Shown piece after piece: positions 46,130 to 57,897 of a DNA stretch of 64,000 nucleotides. The first letter of the stretch is position 1; every line of letters starts with the position of its first letter. Origin of the DNA: Timema cristinae (lineage: Eukaryota > Arthropoda > Insecta > Phasmatodea > Timematidae); the NCBI GenBank assembly GCA_039000515.1, contig JBCFYV010000290.1:1-64000 (forward strand). Direction: 5' to 3'. The position numbers and the translations under genes were made by a program. Under the pieces are notes generated by a model that saw only the letters and a list, made by a program, of their open reading frames with translations, had not been told where the DNA came from and did not search any database.

Positions 46130-46329
46130 AATGTAATCATCATCATCAACAGTTTCCAGCCCTGGCCAGGTTGTTTTGGAATATAAGCCTCTTCAACGGC
46201 TCATTTCTCCTTACGTCCTCTCCTCTTTCCTCCCCTTCGACCACTTGTTCCTTGGTTTACCTTTTGGCCTCCCCCCCCACTTCAATATCCAGCATATATA
46301 GATAGTCCTGTCTCTGGCTATGGTTTTCT
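46130..46329 (-). pseudogene. 3' end of an RTE/CR1-like LINE ORF2
   Basis: The minus strand reads GGRPKGKPRNKWSKGRKEER and ends near QPGQGWKLLMMMI over a short GAT run (46135-46148). A terminal arrangement of GRP(K/R)-RW...WR...AD....G and (GAT)n is common at LINE 3' ends. The preceding codons lie at 51617-51700, beyond the nested DNA transposon. Confidence 0.55.
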
Positions 46330-49300
46330 AGGAACATTTGAGTAGGGAGGTTTTTTTTATTCAGGGATGCTTAGTAGGTACCTTAGTAAGTATTTTTGAC
46401 TCAAGTAGACATCCGCCACCTGGTACATTTTCCAGATATGTCATCAAAGACGGCGGCCGCTCAGTTATAAAACTGCTTGTATCTCTGTTAATACTTGACC
46501 GATTTTTATGAAACTTGCACTTTTTTTATTACTAATTTGACCTTTAAGAAGTTAATGGAAGAGGTCTCAGTTGAATTAATGGATACTAATACCTAAAATG
46601 TCTTAACTTTCCTGCATTAATTTTATTTTATTTTCATTGCAGGTTGTTGTAATGAAATGAAGATATTGATGTAAAATTGTCTAGGGTGTCAAAATACAGT
46701 GTAACAAACTTTAAACAAGATGAAAAACATTCATCATATGGAATAAAAGTGATAATAGTGTAATGAGTACTGAAACTGGCAGAGAAAAAATCAGGGCAGC
46801 TGCAAAAGTGTGAAATGACATTGTTACTAACTGTTTGAGCTCATTAATTGAGGAAGCAGTGTTTTACTACCATATGCATGCATATTGCATGATACAAACA
46901 ATACTGTCATAAGAAGTCTCTTAAAGTTTCCAAATGAGAAAGAAATATTAGAAAATGAAGATAAAGATAGCACTTGTCAATCGGCTAAAGAGGAAAGTCT
47001 TAAGAAATCTGGAAGGAAACGAGCACTTCACCACAGTCCTTAAGCAGGAGTTACTTATCGAGACAGTTTATGTATTATCTGTAACATTTTGTTGCCGATC
47101 TACTGTGTTACGACAATTGGGTATTTACTGATATACAAAAGGAAACTTCAATCAGATAGCAAGAGTACACCTTCATTTTCAGAAAAGGTGGCATCCTTTC
47201 TTTCATAGCTCATGATATTAAATCTGGACTAAATAAAGATTATACATATATTTTCAGTTACATTCAAGACAAGTTTAATATACAAAATGAATACATCAAA
47301 GTTAGTAACAAGGCACTAAAACTGATGTTGGGCGATTACTTCGGAAATGACATAGCTCTCAAAACCTAGAGAGGCTAACAAACCACAAATGTTTTTTTCT
47401 GCAGACCTTCAAACAGAAGAAGTAGCAGATGTCATAAGAAGTTGCAATCATGTTATAGAATGTGCCATTTTATTGAGAGAATCATTGCAGTAGCAGGACT
47501 TTAAGCTCAATGATAAATTTGGTGATTCTCAGAACCTTTTAAACTCTTGGACTGAAAGTAAAATAACCGATATCTTCATAAACTCTTTCAGAAATTTATT
47601 TAATGTAGAACCAAACTCTTTTGAAGAAGTTGGGATCATCAAAGGAAAAGATGAGACATACTTGGACAGAAAAAAGTATTCATTAAAATGGCATCTTAAG
47701 GAGCAAGCTTTATTACATATAATGTACTTCAACATGTATCGTGAAGTTAAAAAAAACACTAGTGTAAATGATGACAGGGGAATCAATACATGATAAATGT
47801 AAAAGCAAAACATTAATAACAAGCTTTAATCATATAGGTTTGAGTGTCAGCTACTGCAAAGTTGTTCGTCACCACCATAGCTTTGCACAGTATGCTTGCT
47901 ATTAGGCAGTCTAATAATGAAGTTCCAATCCCCAGTCATTTCAAGACTGATTCATCCATTATTGGCGCCTTCAACAACTTTGACCATAAGGAATCTACCT
48001 TAGCTGGTATAGGAGGTTCTCATCACACTATATGTGTACTCTTTCAAGACAAACCACTAGATATTCCATTTAAACCATGCTTATCGGGAACTGGTATCAC
48101 ATGTGGGATGAAATCAATTCAAGAGCTTCTTCCATGCCTAAAGTTATAACCTTAATAATTCAAACTAGCAAATGTCCTGATCTCCCAAGTGATTACTAAG
48201 TTGCCTCAGAATTATTTAAGCTGAATGAGAATGAGAAGAAGCAATATAAAAATGTAGACATGTTATGACAATTTTCAAGAATTGCACTTACTCTTCTAGA
48301 GAGTTCTGAAATTTCCACTCTAGAAGAAAACCTCGATCAGCTTGTACCACCATGGAGTGCTTTCAATGCAATTTGTTCCAAGGAAAATTTACAGTAAAAG
48401 CAAGTTGGATTTTTACCAGTGATCACAAATCCAGTAACTCAGGATGTGACTGTTTACAAAGCATTATTGAATTTCAATAGTGTCCTCAACCAGTTGGACC
48501 AAAACTACCTACCGGTAGCCTGTGATGAAGGTGTATATGCTATTGCACGTGAAGTCAGCTAAGCAATATATATGAGTTTAAAAATATTGTATTTGTTTTG
48601 GGAGAATTTCACATGGCTAAAATTTTGCTTGGTTATTTGGGTAAATATGTTCGTGGAAGTGGAATAGTAAATGTGTTTATTGAATGGTCAGTGTTTGGAG
48701 TAAATGTGGTAGAGTCTGTTTTGCAAGGAAATAACTATGTGAGGAAAGTAAAAGAGACGCTTATGTTGGGAGAAACCATGTTTAGATTTTAGGTTAAGTC
48801 ATTTTTGAGAGAGAATTCCATTGAATCTTATGCATCCGAGTATGAAAAGTTAATTCAAATCCAGCAGATTAGTTCTTTGGTATGGTAAAAAAGAGCAGAG
48901 CATGTAGATATGGATGTTAATGTGGAAACGCTCCTCACATACTTGTTGACCATGAAAGGCAAACATCAGAACAATTTTTGTTCTGGGATAATTTTCTAAA
49001 ACTTCTCCAACTTTAAAAAAATTCGATTCATTCAAATAGATAAAGCCGCTGGGAACTACATCTAGATATAGTATAAAAACTTCAGCAGATATTTGCCGTG
49101 TTTGATTGTATTAACTATTAGAGATGGTCTTCTTTGTACCCATAAGACATAATAAGCCTGCCCAAGACAGCCCCTGAGGTGCATGAGATGTTCATGAAGG
49201 GGAAGCATGTTGTGAAACGATATACCCATACATTTTCAGTTGTTGCTACGGATATGGCATTGGAGAAAACCATTAATAGACCTCAAAAGAGCTCAATTGG

Positions 49301-51615
49301 TATCAGTTTGCAGCAGACAAGGAGATAACGCATCATGACAGTCTGATGATATCCAATCTATTTCGAGAAGTAACAGGCTCCAATGCTTTTGTCGAAAGTT
49401 TGAACATCCACCATGAGTTTTCTGAAAAGCAAACCCATAGTTTAAATGAAAAGGTCAACTCAATGTTCAAATATATTTTACAAGAAGGTTTGATATGCTT
49501 TCCAATCCATTTCACAATCTACTGAAATAAGCACTAGTTTAACAAGATACAAAGGAAAAGATTTTAAACATAATTAAAATTGGTGATGATTTGTATTATA
49601 CACGACGAAAAACAAGGCATGAAGAAAAACACAACAAGGTTCTCAAATACCATCCACAGAGTCATTCTACCAGCATTTGGCAGCATCAAAACACCAAGCA
49701 CAGGTCTTACAGGGATATTGGGCAAAAAGAAGTCAAACAGTTCAGCTCACCGCATGATACAAATAGCTCAAGTTCGTGGATATGATATGCAGGAGCTATT
49801 TTGGTATGATCTATCTGATAACTGTTCCCTGATTGATAAACAAGGGTTACTGACAAAACTACAAAAAATATTATTAAAAAATTCTAGAAACATCTTATAG
49901 CAGCAACAATGACAATAATCTGTTCCATTCTGACGAGAAGACTTATTATATTGTGGATGTCATGAATTCTTTACAAAAAGGTATGACGAATGAAAATAAA
50001 ACCTTTGGTGGAGCAGTTTATGCTTTTTATTCATATATTCGGGGCATCACAAAGAACTGTGGAAGAGTCGATTATGTTTTTGACAGTTATAACAAAGTAT
50101 CACCGAAAGAGGCTGAGAGATTACAGAGGAAAGATTGAGTCATTGATAGAGATATCACCCACATCTATGAAGAGGTTCCATTACCTGTTCAACTCAGCAA
50201 TTTCTGGAGATCATCAGGGAACAAAATGACCTTACAAGAGTTTATTGCCAAAACAGTGATAGCTTCTTTGACTCAAATACCATGTACTACCAATCACACC
50301 TTTAGTGCATTTTATGGTGATGAAAAATATGAGATATCATTCAATTGTACATCTGTTCAAAATGGAAAGCTAGTGAGTCACACAGAGCTTAATTGTTTGT
50401 CAGTAGAGGAAGCTGACTCTAGAATACTGATTCATTCAAAACATGCCTCCCAGTGTGAGTTTACTAAAATCATTCTTAATAGTGCTGATACTGATATGGT
50501 TTAAGCTTTGTTTCACTGGGATACTCTACATCGACTTGATGTACAAGAAATGTGGCTGCACACTGGAGTTTGTGATTACACACGACTTTTGCCTGTTCAT
50601 ACTATTTATCAAAAACTGGGTAAAACATTATGTTCTTTGCATGCACTATCTGGAGTAATTACCATACACCAGCAAGTTTGGTACCAAGAAAGCAGCTCTT
50701 AGTAGTGCATCCATAACATATTTAGATAACTTTGGAGTATCACCTGACTGGGATGAGATAAAAAAAAAAGCCTCAAGCCTGCAGAAGAATTTTTCGTGCA
50801 GTCATTAAGGAAAATATCATCTTGCGGATCTTTAGATGAAATCAGAATGTGGCCCTGTCATCATGGGAAGAATACGGACATTGATGATTTGCCACCTACA
50901 AGAAAAAGTGCTAAGGGACATTTGTTGAGAGCTTAAACCCCCTGTGAATTTTGTTTTGAAGTGGTAGAAAATAGTTTGATGCCAGGAAAGATTAAAGAAA
51001 TATCCCAAAGATTTTATTATAGCACCTAATTGTTTAAAATGTGCCAAATCCTAATTCATTTTTAGGGAAAATGAAGTAACCTGTTGCTCCTTCTGTAAGC
51101 ATGAGTGTGTTATGTGGTCAGATTCAACTTGTAGAAACCTTTATTGATAAAATTTGAACATGTTTGTAATATAATCATTGTTTGTAAATATTCACTTTTA
51201 TGATAATATAATATCACTTTATTAATGGTATCATGATATTTTAATAATTACTAATACTTCTTCAAAAGTAGTATTGAATTTGTTGCAAAATATATCATAT
51301 TGAGTGATATGTTGAGGAATATTTTTGTAGTACTATTAAAAAAAATATATATATATAAAAAATAGTTTACAAGGAATTACTATTCACTCTACATGTGGTA
51401 ATTAAAACATATTCACTTAATTTCCATGCAAATAAAGCAAGTATTAACAGAGATATGAGCAGTTTTGTGATCAAGCGGCCGCCATCTTTAATTACATCAT
51501 AGCCGGAAAATGTACCGGGTGGAGGATGTCCACCCAAGTCAAAATTAGTTAACAAGACACCTTCAAAGCTTTCCTGAAAAAAAAAATAATCTTCCTACTC
51601 AAACTTTCCTACAGG
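46330..51615 (+). mobile_element. 5.3-kb DNA transposon with long TIRs, unnamed family
   Basis: The inverted arms are about 170 bases. The left arm 46330-46500 (AGGAACATTTGAGTAGGGAG ... GACATCCGCCACC-GGTACATTTTCC ... GGCGGCCGCT ... ATCTCTGTTAATACTTG) matches the reverse complement of 51440-51615. The inner 105 bases (46394-46498 / 51440-51544) are best conserved, and the outer part is interrupted by short indels. The element splits a LINE relic whose two pieces flank it. Inside is a single decayed protein-coding region on the plus strand, belonging to an uncharacterised protein family. No classic DDE transposase motif was recognised. Confidence 0.75.
46840..50970 (+). pseudogene. Decayed gene of an uncharacterised EAD...DTD (PIN-like?) protein family
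   Basis: About 4 kb shows the plus-strand remains of one long protein, broken by some ten stops and frame changes. In order: KVASFLIAHDIKSGLNKDYT, then ADLQTEEVADVIRSCNHVIE (47400-47470), IPSHFKTDSSIIGAFNNFDH with GIGGSHHTICVLFQDKP (47930-48060), LGEFHMAKILLGYLGKYVRG with GSGIVNVFIE (48598-48700), LSVEEADSRILIHSKHA with NSADTDMV (50400-50504), and LHALSG with WLHTGVC. From memory this order (GAxDNxDH, LGGLHxxMA, EADTR, DTDV) recurs in an unannotated invertebrate protein family. The EAD/DTD pair resembles the acidic core of PIN/FEN-like nucleases; that is inference. Only this copy's TIRs suggest a transposon origin. Confidence 0.6.
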
Positions 51616-51616
51616 A

Positions 51617-51700
51617 CTACAGCCAGGTCCTAGACTATACTTTCTTAGCCTCTCTTCCTCCATTCTCCTCACATTACCAGACCACCTTACTGTGGATTCA
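51617..51700 (-). pseudogene. RTE/CR1-like LINE ORF2 fragment, upstream half
   Basis: The minus strand reads WSGNVRRMEEERLRKYS, the W-GHV-RM segment that precedes the GRP--RW segment in LINE C-termini. Its continuation lies at 46329-46130, separated by the nested DNA transposon. Confidence 0.5.
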
Positions 51701-52386
51701 CACAATCACTGTAAAACGAGAGCAGTGCTGATATTTGGTCATGTGGCAGCTCTAATCCAATCACAAGAAGTCTGCGTGGCCAGCACAGCCCCCAAAGCCC
51801 GAGTAGAGATAAATTTCTACAAGTGTGTGAACATCTGATCCACTAAGAGGTGCGGACTCACAGTACTGTTTTCAAATTTGAGTGTACGTGTGAATTCACT
51901 TTTAGTTGTGACTTCTCTATCCTGTCCTCCTTAACTATTCCTCTTACCCTTTCATTTCTTATCCTGCACATTCTTGTCACTCCTCAGAAATGTCATTTCA
52001 CCCACGTTTCCGCTGCACATGTTCATATTGGTGTATAATATGTCTGGTCAGTTCGGTTGGATTATGTATTAAAATAATATTCCGAGGGAAATTTTGTGAT
52101 ACAATATTAAGCAATACCTTAACATTTTCACGAAAATCAGTACAATATAAATATCGATGGTAGGCATTTGAGAAATGCACCGAGGGGGGCTATGGCCCCC
52201 TCCATGTGAAAACATTGTTTAATTATTTGATTTTCGAAAATTGGTGATAAAATACAGTGTGATATCTCAAAATTTGTGCGAGAGTTAGTAGAGTTAGAAT
52301 ATATATGTTAGACATGTAACAAACTCTCATGGGGGCCCTACTGCGCCCTTTAACATAAAAATAAGTATATTTTAGAGATTTGTGTC
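51701..52386. other. PRKDC intron with a recurring GGGGGCTATGGCCCC motif
   Basis: A C/G palindromic word (GGGGGGCTATGGCCCCCTCC) at about 52183 recurs in changed form at 52330 (GGGGGCCCTACTGCGCCC) and 52912 (GGGGGGACTACGGCCCC), embedded in AT-rich sequence. No gene is seen. Confidence 0.4.
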
Positions 52387-52400
52387 ATAACAATTTGTGA

Positions 52401-52825
52401 GAAACGCGCAACACAACTTCCTAAAAGAGAAAACAAAAAAAAGGGGGGAGAAAAAGGAAAGGGGTAAAGAATGATAGGACACATAGATAGGAACATGTAA
52501 AAGGTATAACATAAAGGACAAACACAGGAAAAGGACATTGGATGCGAATTTATAATGATATAACTTATTTTTTTTCTCTCTCTTTAAGAAGTTGTGTTGC
52601 GCGTTTCACACTCCTCCCTGATGAGTTCCGATATAATGAAAACTAGGTCGGGGGATTGGGCGGTGACGATCAATTTTCTTTAAGAGGCAACCATTACCTC
52701 TTTGTCCTTTGGCAGCAGTGTAAAGTGTGAACTGTGTTCTTATTTTCATTGTAAAGGCCATTTTGTGTTTGTCCCGCTTTTATTTGTTTCTATCCACCTT
52801 TCCTATACCTTCTTCCAAATATAAT
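52401..52825 (+). mobile_element. Hairpin-headed SINE-like element with 14-bp target duplication
   Basis: ATAACAATTTGTGA occurs at 52387-52400 and 52826-52839. The element starts GAAACGCGCAACACAACTTC, whose inverse AAGTTGTGTTGCGCGTTTC lies at 52592, forming a hairpin of about 200 bases. It continues through CTAGGTCGGGGGATTGGGCG to a conserved 3' end TTCCTATACCTTCTTCCAAA plus an AT-rich tail. A long direct duplication implies target-primed insertion, unlike a MITE. Confidence 0.8.
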
Positions 52826-53482
52826 ATAACAATTTGTGAAATATTAAAATTTTCATGGAACAGAGTATAATCCAACGGGCTATTTCACAGATATGAAAAA
52901 TTATCATGGGGGGACTACGGCCCCTTAATGTAAGTGGGGGAGCCATGCTAGGCCTTATAAATTGAAATTAATATTATGCAATGATTAGAGAGAGATCAAA
53001 CTGTTACTTACTCTGGGATTATTAATGTTGCTGTACCTAATACATAATTATGTGCTCCATATTTTAAATTATGATTCTGTTAACACTGTCATAAATCGTT
53101 GTCGTACAGACTTATGTTTCATATCAGTTCTAGAATACTTGGCATAATATAACAATAAATATTTTCCATAATATGAATACTCTACACACTACATATTCAT
53201 TACATTTAAACTGGGGATATTTTGTATTCTACACACTATAGTTTGAAATAAGTTTCAGGAACAGTTGATAATTTCACTGGCTCATATTGTAATAACAGTA
53301 TTATTTTTGCATAAATAAAGTGATAAATTTTAAAACAAAACTTCATCCCCACTATCAATATCTTCATCACTATTTATCAATTCATTTAGCCCTGTGTTAT
53401 AACAATGTTTTTGATCAGCACCACAAACACACATCTCTGTACAGAGCAACGGAGGTTTCTGAGATGAGCATTTGCATGGTGA

Positions 53483-53800
53483 AGCACAGCAACACAATTT
53501 CCTAAAAGAAGAAACTATAAAAACAAAAGGGAGAAAATGGAAAATTGTAAAGAATGATAGGACACATAGATAGGTTTCGTTTTTAGGAAGTTGTGTTGCG
53601 CATTTCACACTCCTCCCTGATTAGTTCCGATAGGGTGAAACCTAGGTCGGGGGATTGAGCGGTGACGATTGATTTTCTTTGTCCAGTGGCAACAATGTAA
53701 AGTGTGAACTGTGTTCTTTTCATTGTAAAAGCCATATTGTGTTCCCCCATTTTATATGTTTCCATCCACCTTTCCTACACCTTCTTCCAAATATAATAAT
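53483..53800 (+). mobile_element. Second copy of the hairpin-headed SINE-like element
   Basis: It has the same head (GCAACACAATTTCCTAAAAG; inverse GGAAGTTGTGTTGCGCATTTC at 53586), the same CTAGGTCGGGGGATTGAGCG core and the same 3' end CACCTTTCCTACACCTTCTT. It lies 65 bases from a PRKDC exon. Confidence 0.75.
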
Positions 53801-53864
53801 TGACAATATTGTTAGACATGGAAGGTACAGGAGCTATAATATAAATAGTTGTATTTTATTCTAC

Positions 53865-54021
53865 TGACTTGTAGATGCATGAATGTTCTTGTTCTGTTTG
53901 CGAGCGAGTTCCAGCCAGTCTATGGATGGTTCCAAAACAAACACCTCCATGGTGGCCAAAAGGATGCTGTGATTCTTACGAAGTGCTCGCACCACGTGGA
54001 TCATACTCTCCCGCAAGAAAC
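53865..54021 (-). CDS. PRKDC: DNA-PKcs exon (kinase C-lobe, third from last)
   Basis: The 157-base exon follows CCCATCTCCAAG (acceptor 54023-54022). It completes the Gly codon begun upstream, then reads FLRESMIHVVRALRKNHSIL, then LATMEVFVLEPSIDWLELAR, KQNKN and IHASTS, and ends with the bases CA before GTAGAA. The human counterpart has [25 protein letters not shown]. The donor GTAGAA is weak, but it is the only one that gives the phase required by the next exon. An in-frame TAG immediately overlaps this donor, so failure to splice would truncate the protein. Confidence 0.92.
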
Positions 54022-55544
54022 CTTGGAGATGGGCAGAATACAGCAGTAATAGAGATACTTTAACATTTTAATCTCTTAGCAATCTTTCCTATATACTTTT
54101 TAGTAAACCTACTACACTGGTTTGGACTGTTCATAGCGTACACAAACTAAGCCAAGCACACAATACACAGTAAAACAGTGAATTTTAAGGAAATGCACCA
54201 GTATTTACATAGAAATAGGATGGGAAACCATTAATTGACAAAACCAACCATCACTAGGGCCTCATGGGTCAGATTGTACAAATTGCTGAATCAACTTCAC
54301 CAGTAATAAATTATTGCTTACCTCTCTGTAATTTACTGGTTGTGTATTATATATAACAATTCAGAAACAAATGGCAGGGATAGCCACATTGATAAGGTGC
54401 AAGCTTTTAGTCTTTTATCCACCCTCTCTCCAGGCAAAAATTTAATCTTACTTTAAACCCAATTAGTGATTTTTCTAAAAATCTTCCTCATACGTGGTTC
54501 TTGCTAGTGATATAGTACAATGAAACTGTCAGATACGAGTCAGCTGGAAGTTAAACCAAATAGAAAGAGACAAATTTCACAAGCATTTATTTATAGATTT
54601 ATTAATATTTCAGAGCTAAGATTTATTTATAGCCTCACAACATTGTGTGACAAACTATTCAGGAAGAGATTTGTTAATTGATTTTTATAATAATGTACAA
54701 TTTTAAATTGTTCATTCACATTTATACTTCATCTCCTAATCTATTTAAAATGTTTTATTTCCTTTTTAAGCTCCATTTGATTAATATTTTACAATTTATA
54801 TTTTTGGTTTTGATATATGTATCAAGTATTAACACTCTTTAAAGCCATATTTAAACGTCTTTGTGGAACCCACAACAAACGTGGGAGACATTCTCATGTG
54901 TTTTAAATGTATTCAGATGTTTTAATACACCACTAGCATTGTTTGGAGGTTGTTTATGGATATTTAATATCTTAATTATCACTAGATCACACAGGAATTC
55001 ATTATTTCGGTAGCAGCAATCAATCTTAAGGCTGCCTTCGAGTCGGGCTACAGCGACACTGTTTGAGATTAGTTCGTGTTCTTATCTGTGACTGAATTGT
55101 TTTGTTTGCATTCTATATTTTTAGTATAAGTAATGATAGATTTCTCTGAACAAGAACCTACAGGGTCAATTCGGGCAGTTATGTTCTTTTTTTAAATTGC
55201 TATACAACCAACAATTTGTTAACTAGGTGAATTTACTAGTGTGATGGTAAATTTAAATGCAAAGTATTTTTTCCCAACTTAAGTCTCATTTGAAACTTTG
55301 GGTTAATTAAAACTCACAATAATTTGACAGCAAATTTTTACCATATAAACATGTCGGTCTGATACAGTTTTTAGATTAAACTCGGGTAAATCAAATATAC
55401 CCCCCTCGTAATGAGTTTTTAATTAAATCTACTAGTATTGTGAAAAATTGTTTTGGTATTTTTTTCTCTCTTGAATAATCAATAAGTAATCTTTTTACTA
55501 ATAATTAAGCTGATTACCTTATCCACCCCATTAAATCAACATAT
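54022..55544. other. PRKDC intron
   Basis: Mostly AT-rich. About 54380-54440 (AGCCACATTGATAAGGTGCA ... CCACCCTCTCTCCAGGCAAA) resembles a worn tRNA-type SINE head and body. No gene is seen. Confidence 0.35.
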
Positions 55545-55546
55545 TA

Positions 55547-55795
55547 TTACCCGCTTTGGTGGCTGTCTGGTCTAACGTGCTACTCTCACAGTAGATACCA
55601 ATGACGAGGGGAACAAGGTTCAAATCTCTGTCGGGTGTACTAAGGATGGTGTTTACAACACGGTTTTCCACTCTCCCTTCACACAAATGTGGGTACACTT
55701 CTTTATATATAACCTTCCTAGTACCCCCCTGAAAAGCATTAGCCTAATTAGTACATAAGCATATACCTGAACGAGTAGTAAGACACAAGGAATTG
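55547..55795 (+). mobile_element. tRNA-derived SINE in a PRKDC intron
   Basis: The head is TTTGGTGGCTGTCTGGTCTAACGTGC with B box AAGGTTCAAATCTCTGTCGG. The body GTTTTCCACTCTCCCTTCAC is followed by AATTAGTACATAAGCATATACC and ACGAGTAGTAAGACACAAGG, the same order as the 23.4-kb SINE on the opposite strand. Confidence 0.8.
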
Positions 55796-56169
55796 TCTGT
55801 GAAGTGAGACCTAGGTTTATATGTGAGTCATGACTGTCCAAAATAGCGAGTAGGCCCTACCAACAAGTTTAGTTAATTAATTTATCCTTACAACTTATCT
55901 GAAACTATACCACCCTTGCCCTGTACTTGCCCCTTAAATGAGTTCTATTGTGCCCCCAGTTACCTAAATATCTATCATGGTTTTACTTTTTACATCCATT
56001 AATTATTCTTCAAGCCTGTGGTCCGGGTCAGTTTGTTATTCAAGCCATATATTTTCCACTCCCGGATTGCTAGGCCTGTCGTAATATCATATGGCTTATT
56101 ATTTAACTTAAGATAAGAAAAGATACAACATCCAGTCCCCAGCCATTAATTTCTCACTGTGAAAGGGTA

Positions 56170-56280
56170 AACCCACATTTCACCAATCATCATTTTTTGC
56201 CGGGAATTGGACCTAGGACCTTTAGTTCAGTAGAAAGACAAGCTACCGACTGAGATAAGGTGTCGGATGGACTATTATAG
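56170..56280 (-). mobile_element. tRNA-like SINE head, fragment
   Basis: The minus strand carries TATCTCAGTCGGTAGCTTGT (A-box-like) and AGGTCCAATTCCCGGC (B-box-like) about 40 bases apart. The rest of the element is not recognised. Confidence 0.5.
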
Positions 56281-56744
56281 TAATATAATTAAATTTGTAC
56301 CTATGAGCAGCCTGTTAATATCTGCCCTATTACATGGAGCATTACAACACTTTAAATAGTACATTTTTTGTGCTATTTTATGATTTATTATGTAATATTA
56401 TTGGATATAGTTAGATAAAATATGTTTTGGGTTATAAATGGTAGCAAATTAATAGATACATTATAGCTAAGATAATATATTGGGGATTTATTCTTCTTTT
56501 TTTCTTATTTTTTAAGAATAAGATAGATATAATAAGTTTACACACTTAATGAATTGTTTCCTCTTATAGATCTTGAAATTTTAATATAGACACATAAATT
56601 CATTTTAAGTAAAAATTTACTTAATGAGTTTTGCCTCTGAGTAGACAATATTTCTTAAGAAAATTTGTAAAGGCCCAAATTATAATATAGATTTATTTAA
56701 TTGCTAACAACTATTATTATAGTGAAGGCTTATAATTAGAAATC

Positions 56745-56795
56745 TTAATTGTTTCTATCCACCTTTCATATATCTTCTTCCAAATATAATAAAAC
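56745..56795 (+). repeat. Solo 3' tail of the hairpin-headed SINE family
   Basis: TTGTTTCTATCCACCTTTCA ... CTTCTTCCAAATATAATA matches the 3' ends at 52.8 and 53.8 kb without the upstream part. Confidence 0.6.
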
Positions 56796-57151
56796 CTTAA
56801 TGAATAGCAATGCAAACCACAAAGGCTTAGAAAAACATAGTAACATTTTGATATCAGCAACTCATATTTAAATCAACAAAATTGACCCAAATTTGCATTT
56901 AAAAAGTTAAGTAGTTCATTTTGTAAAAAAATTCAATTCAGTTTCATTTCCCGTATTAATTAAAGAAATGTTACAATTGAACTTTGAATATGTTTTGATA
57001 GTAGGTTTAATGTGGTTAAGTGAACGTTCATAAAAATACATTTCACAAATTCTCGGTGTCTCTACCTAGTGTTTTAGAAAATTATTGTGGTGACAATTCA
57101 GAACAGCCCTTCCATCTTACTTGTTTGTGTTGAATGCATTAGGCGAGTCAC

Positions 57152-57432
57152 CTGTTTGTTCAAGTGGTTGCATCATGCTGACAATGTGAGGGGTGAGTCT
57201 GAAGGGAAAAAGCTCAGGCACTGGCAGAAACTGTGTGGCTGTACCAAATGAGTGGCCAAAGTCGATTGCTACACATCGAGCATCCTTCTGAGACACCAGA
57301 CAATTGTGGAGGTGACGGTCACCAATACCCAGAAACCAATGGGAGATGCACATAGTTGCGTAGCTCAGCACAAAGTTGTGCCGTAGAGAGAAGAAAACTT
57401 CGGGGGAAGAGCTAAGAGACAAAAGGCCCCGG
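57152..57432 (-). CDS. PRKDC: DNA-PKcs exon with catalytic and activation loops
   Basis: The 281-base exon follows TTTTGTTTAG (acceptor 57434-57433) and ends ACAG before GTGACT. It encodes the heart of the kinase: LLSLSSSPEVFFSLRHNFV, then CISHWFLGIGDRHLHNCLVS with the catalytic-loop Asp, His and Asn (GDRHxxN), CVAIDFGHSFGTATQF with the Mg-binding DFG, and the PIKK activation loop LPVPELFPFRLTPHIVSMMQ. Spacing and residues follow vertebrate DNA-PKcs closely (GIGDRHLNN, IDFGHAFG, LPVPEL-PFRLT). All catalytic residues are present, so the gene is probably active. The exon starts on the third base of a codon and ends on the first. Confidence 0.97.
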
Positions 57433-57897
57433 CTAAACAAAACAATCATTAATTAGACCTTGTAGACATACAAACATTATAAATAATTCTAAAACAAGGG
57501 GTACTCAGAATTTAATTTAAGGAGAAATGCATCAGCATTTGTTCAGGGGTGGGGGAGATAGAAAAGTTTGCTTTCTTTGAATGCCGCCAAGTAAGCTGAG
57601 TTGACTTGACCAGTTATATTTATTATTAAATCACCATATTTATTGTTATTTTAAATGAACTTTAATGCAAGTGGGGATATTAAAAGCTTGGATCCCATCT
57701 TATAGTATTTATAGTAGTATATATTAGTAATGAATTTCTTCCATGTTATTCCCTTTCATGTACAATTTGGTTTGTAATAGGCTGCAATAGCCGATCCCCC
57801 GAGTCGCCGATAACTCATTGTTAGCCAATGATTTCCACATGTCCATCACAGAATGTGCCTTAAAATATGAGTGAAAAATGTCCCTGCGAAAGGGACA
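57433..57897. other. PRKDC intron, AT-rich
   Basis: No other feature is recognised in this part of the 978-base intron. Confidence 0.4.
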
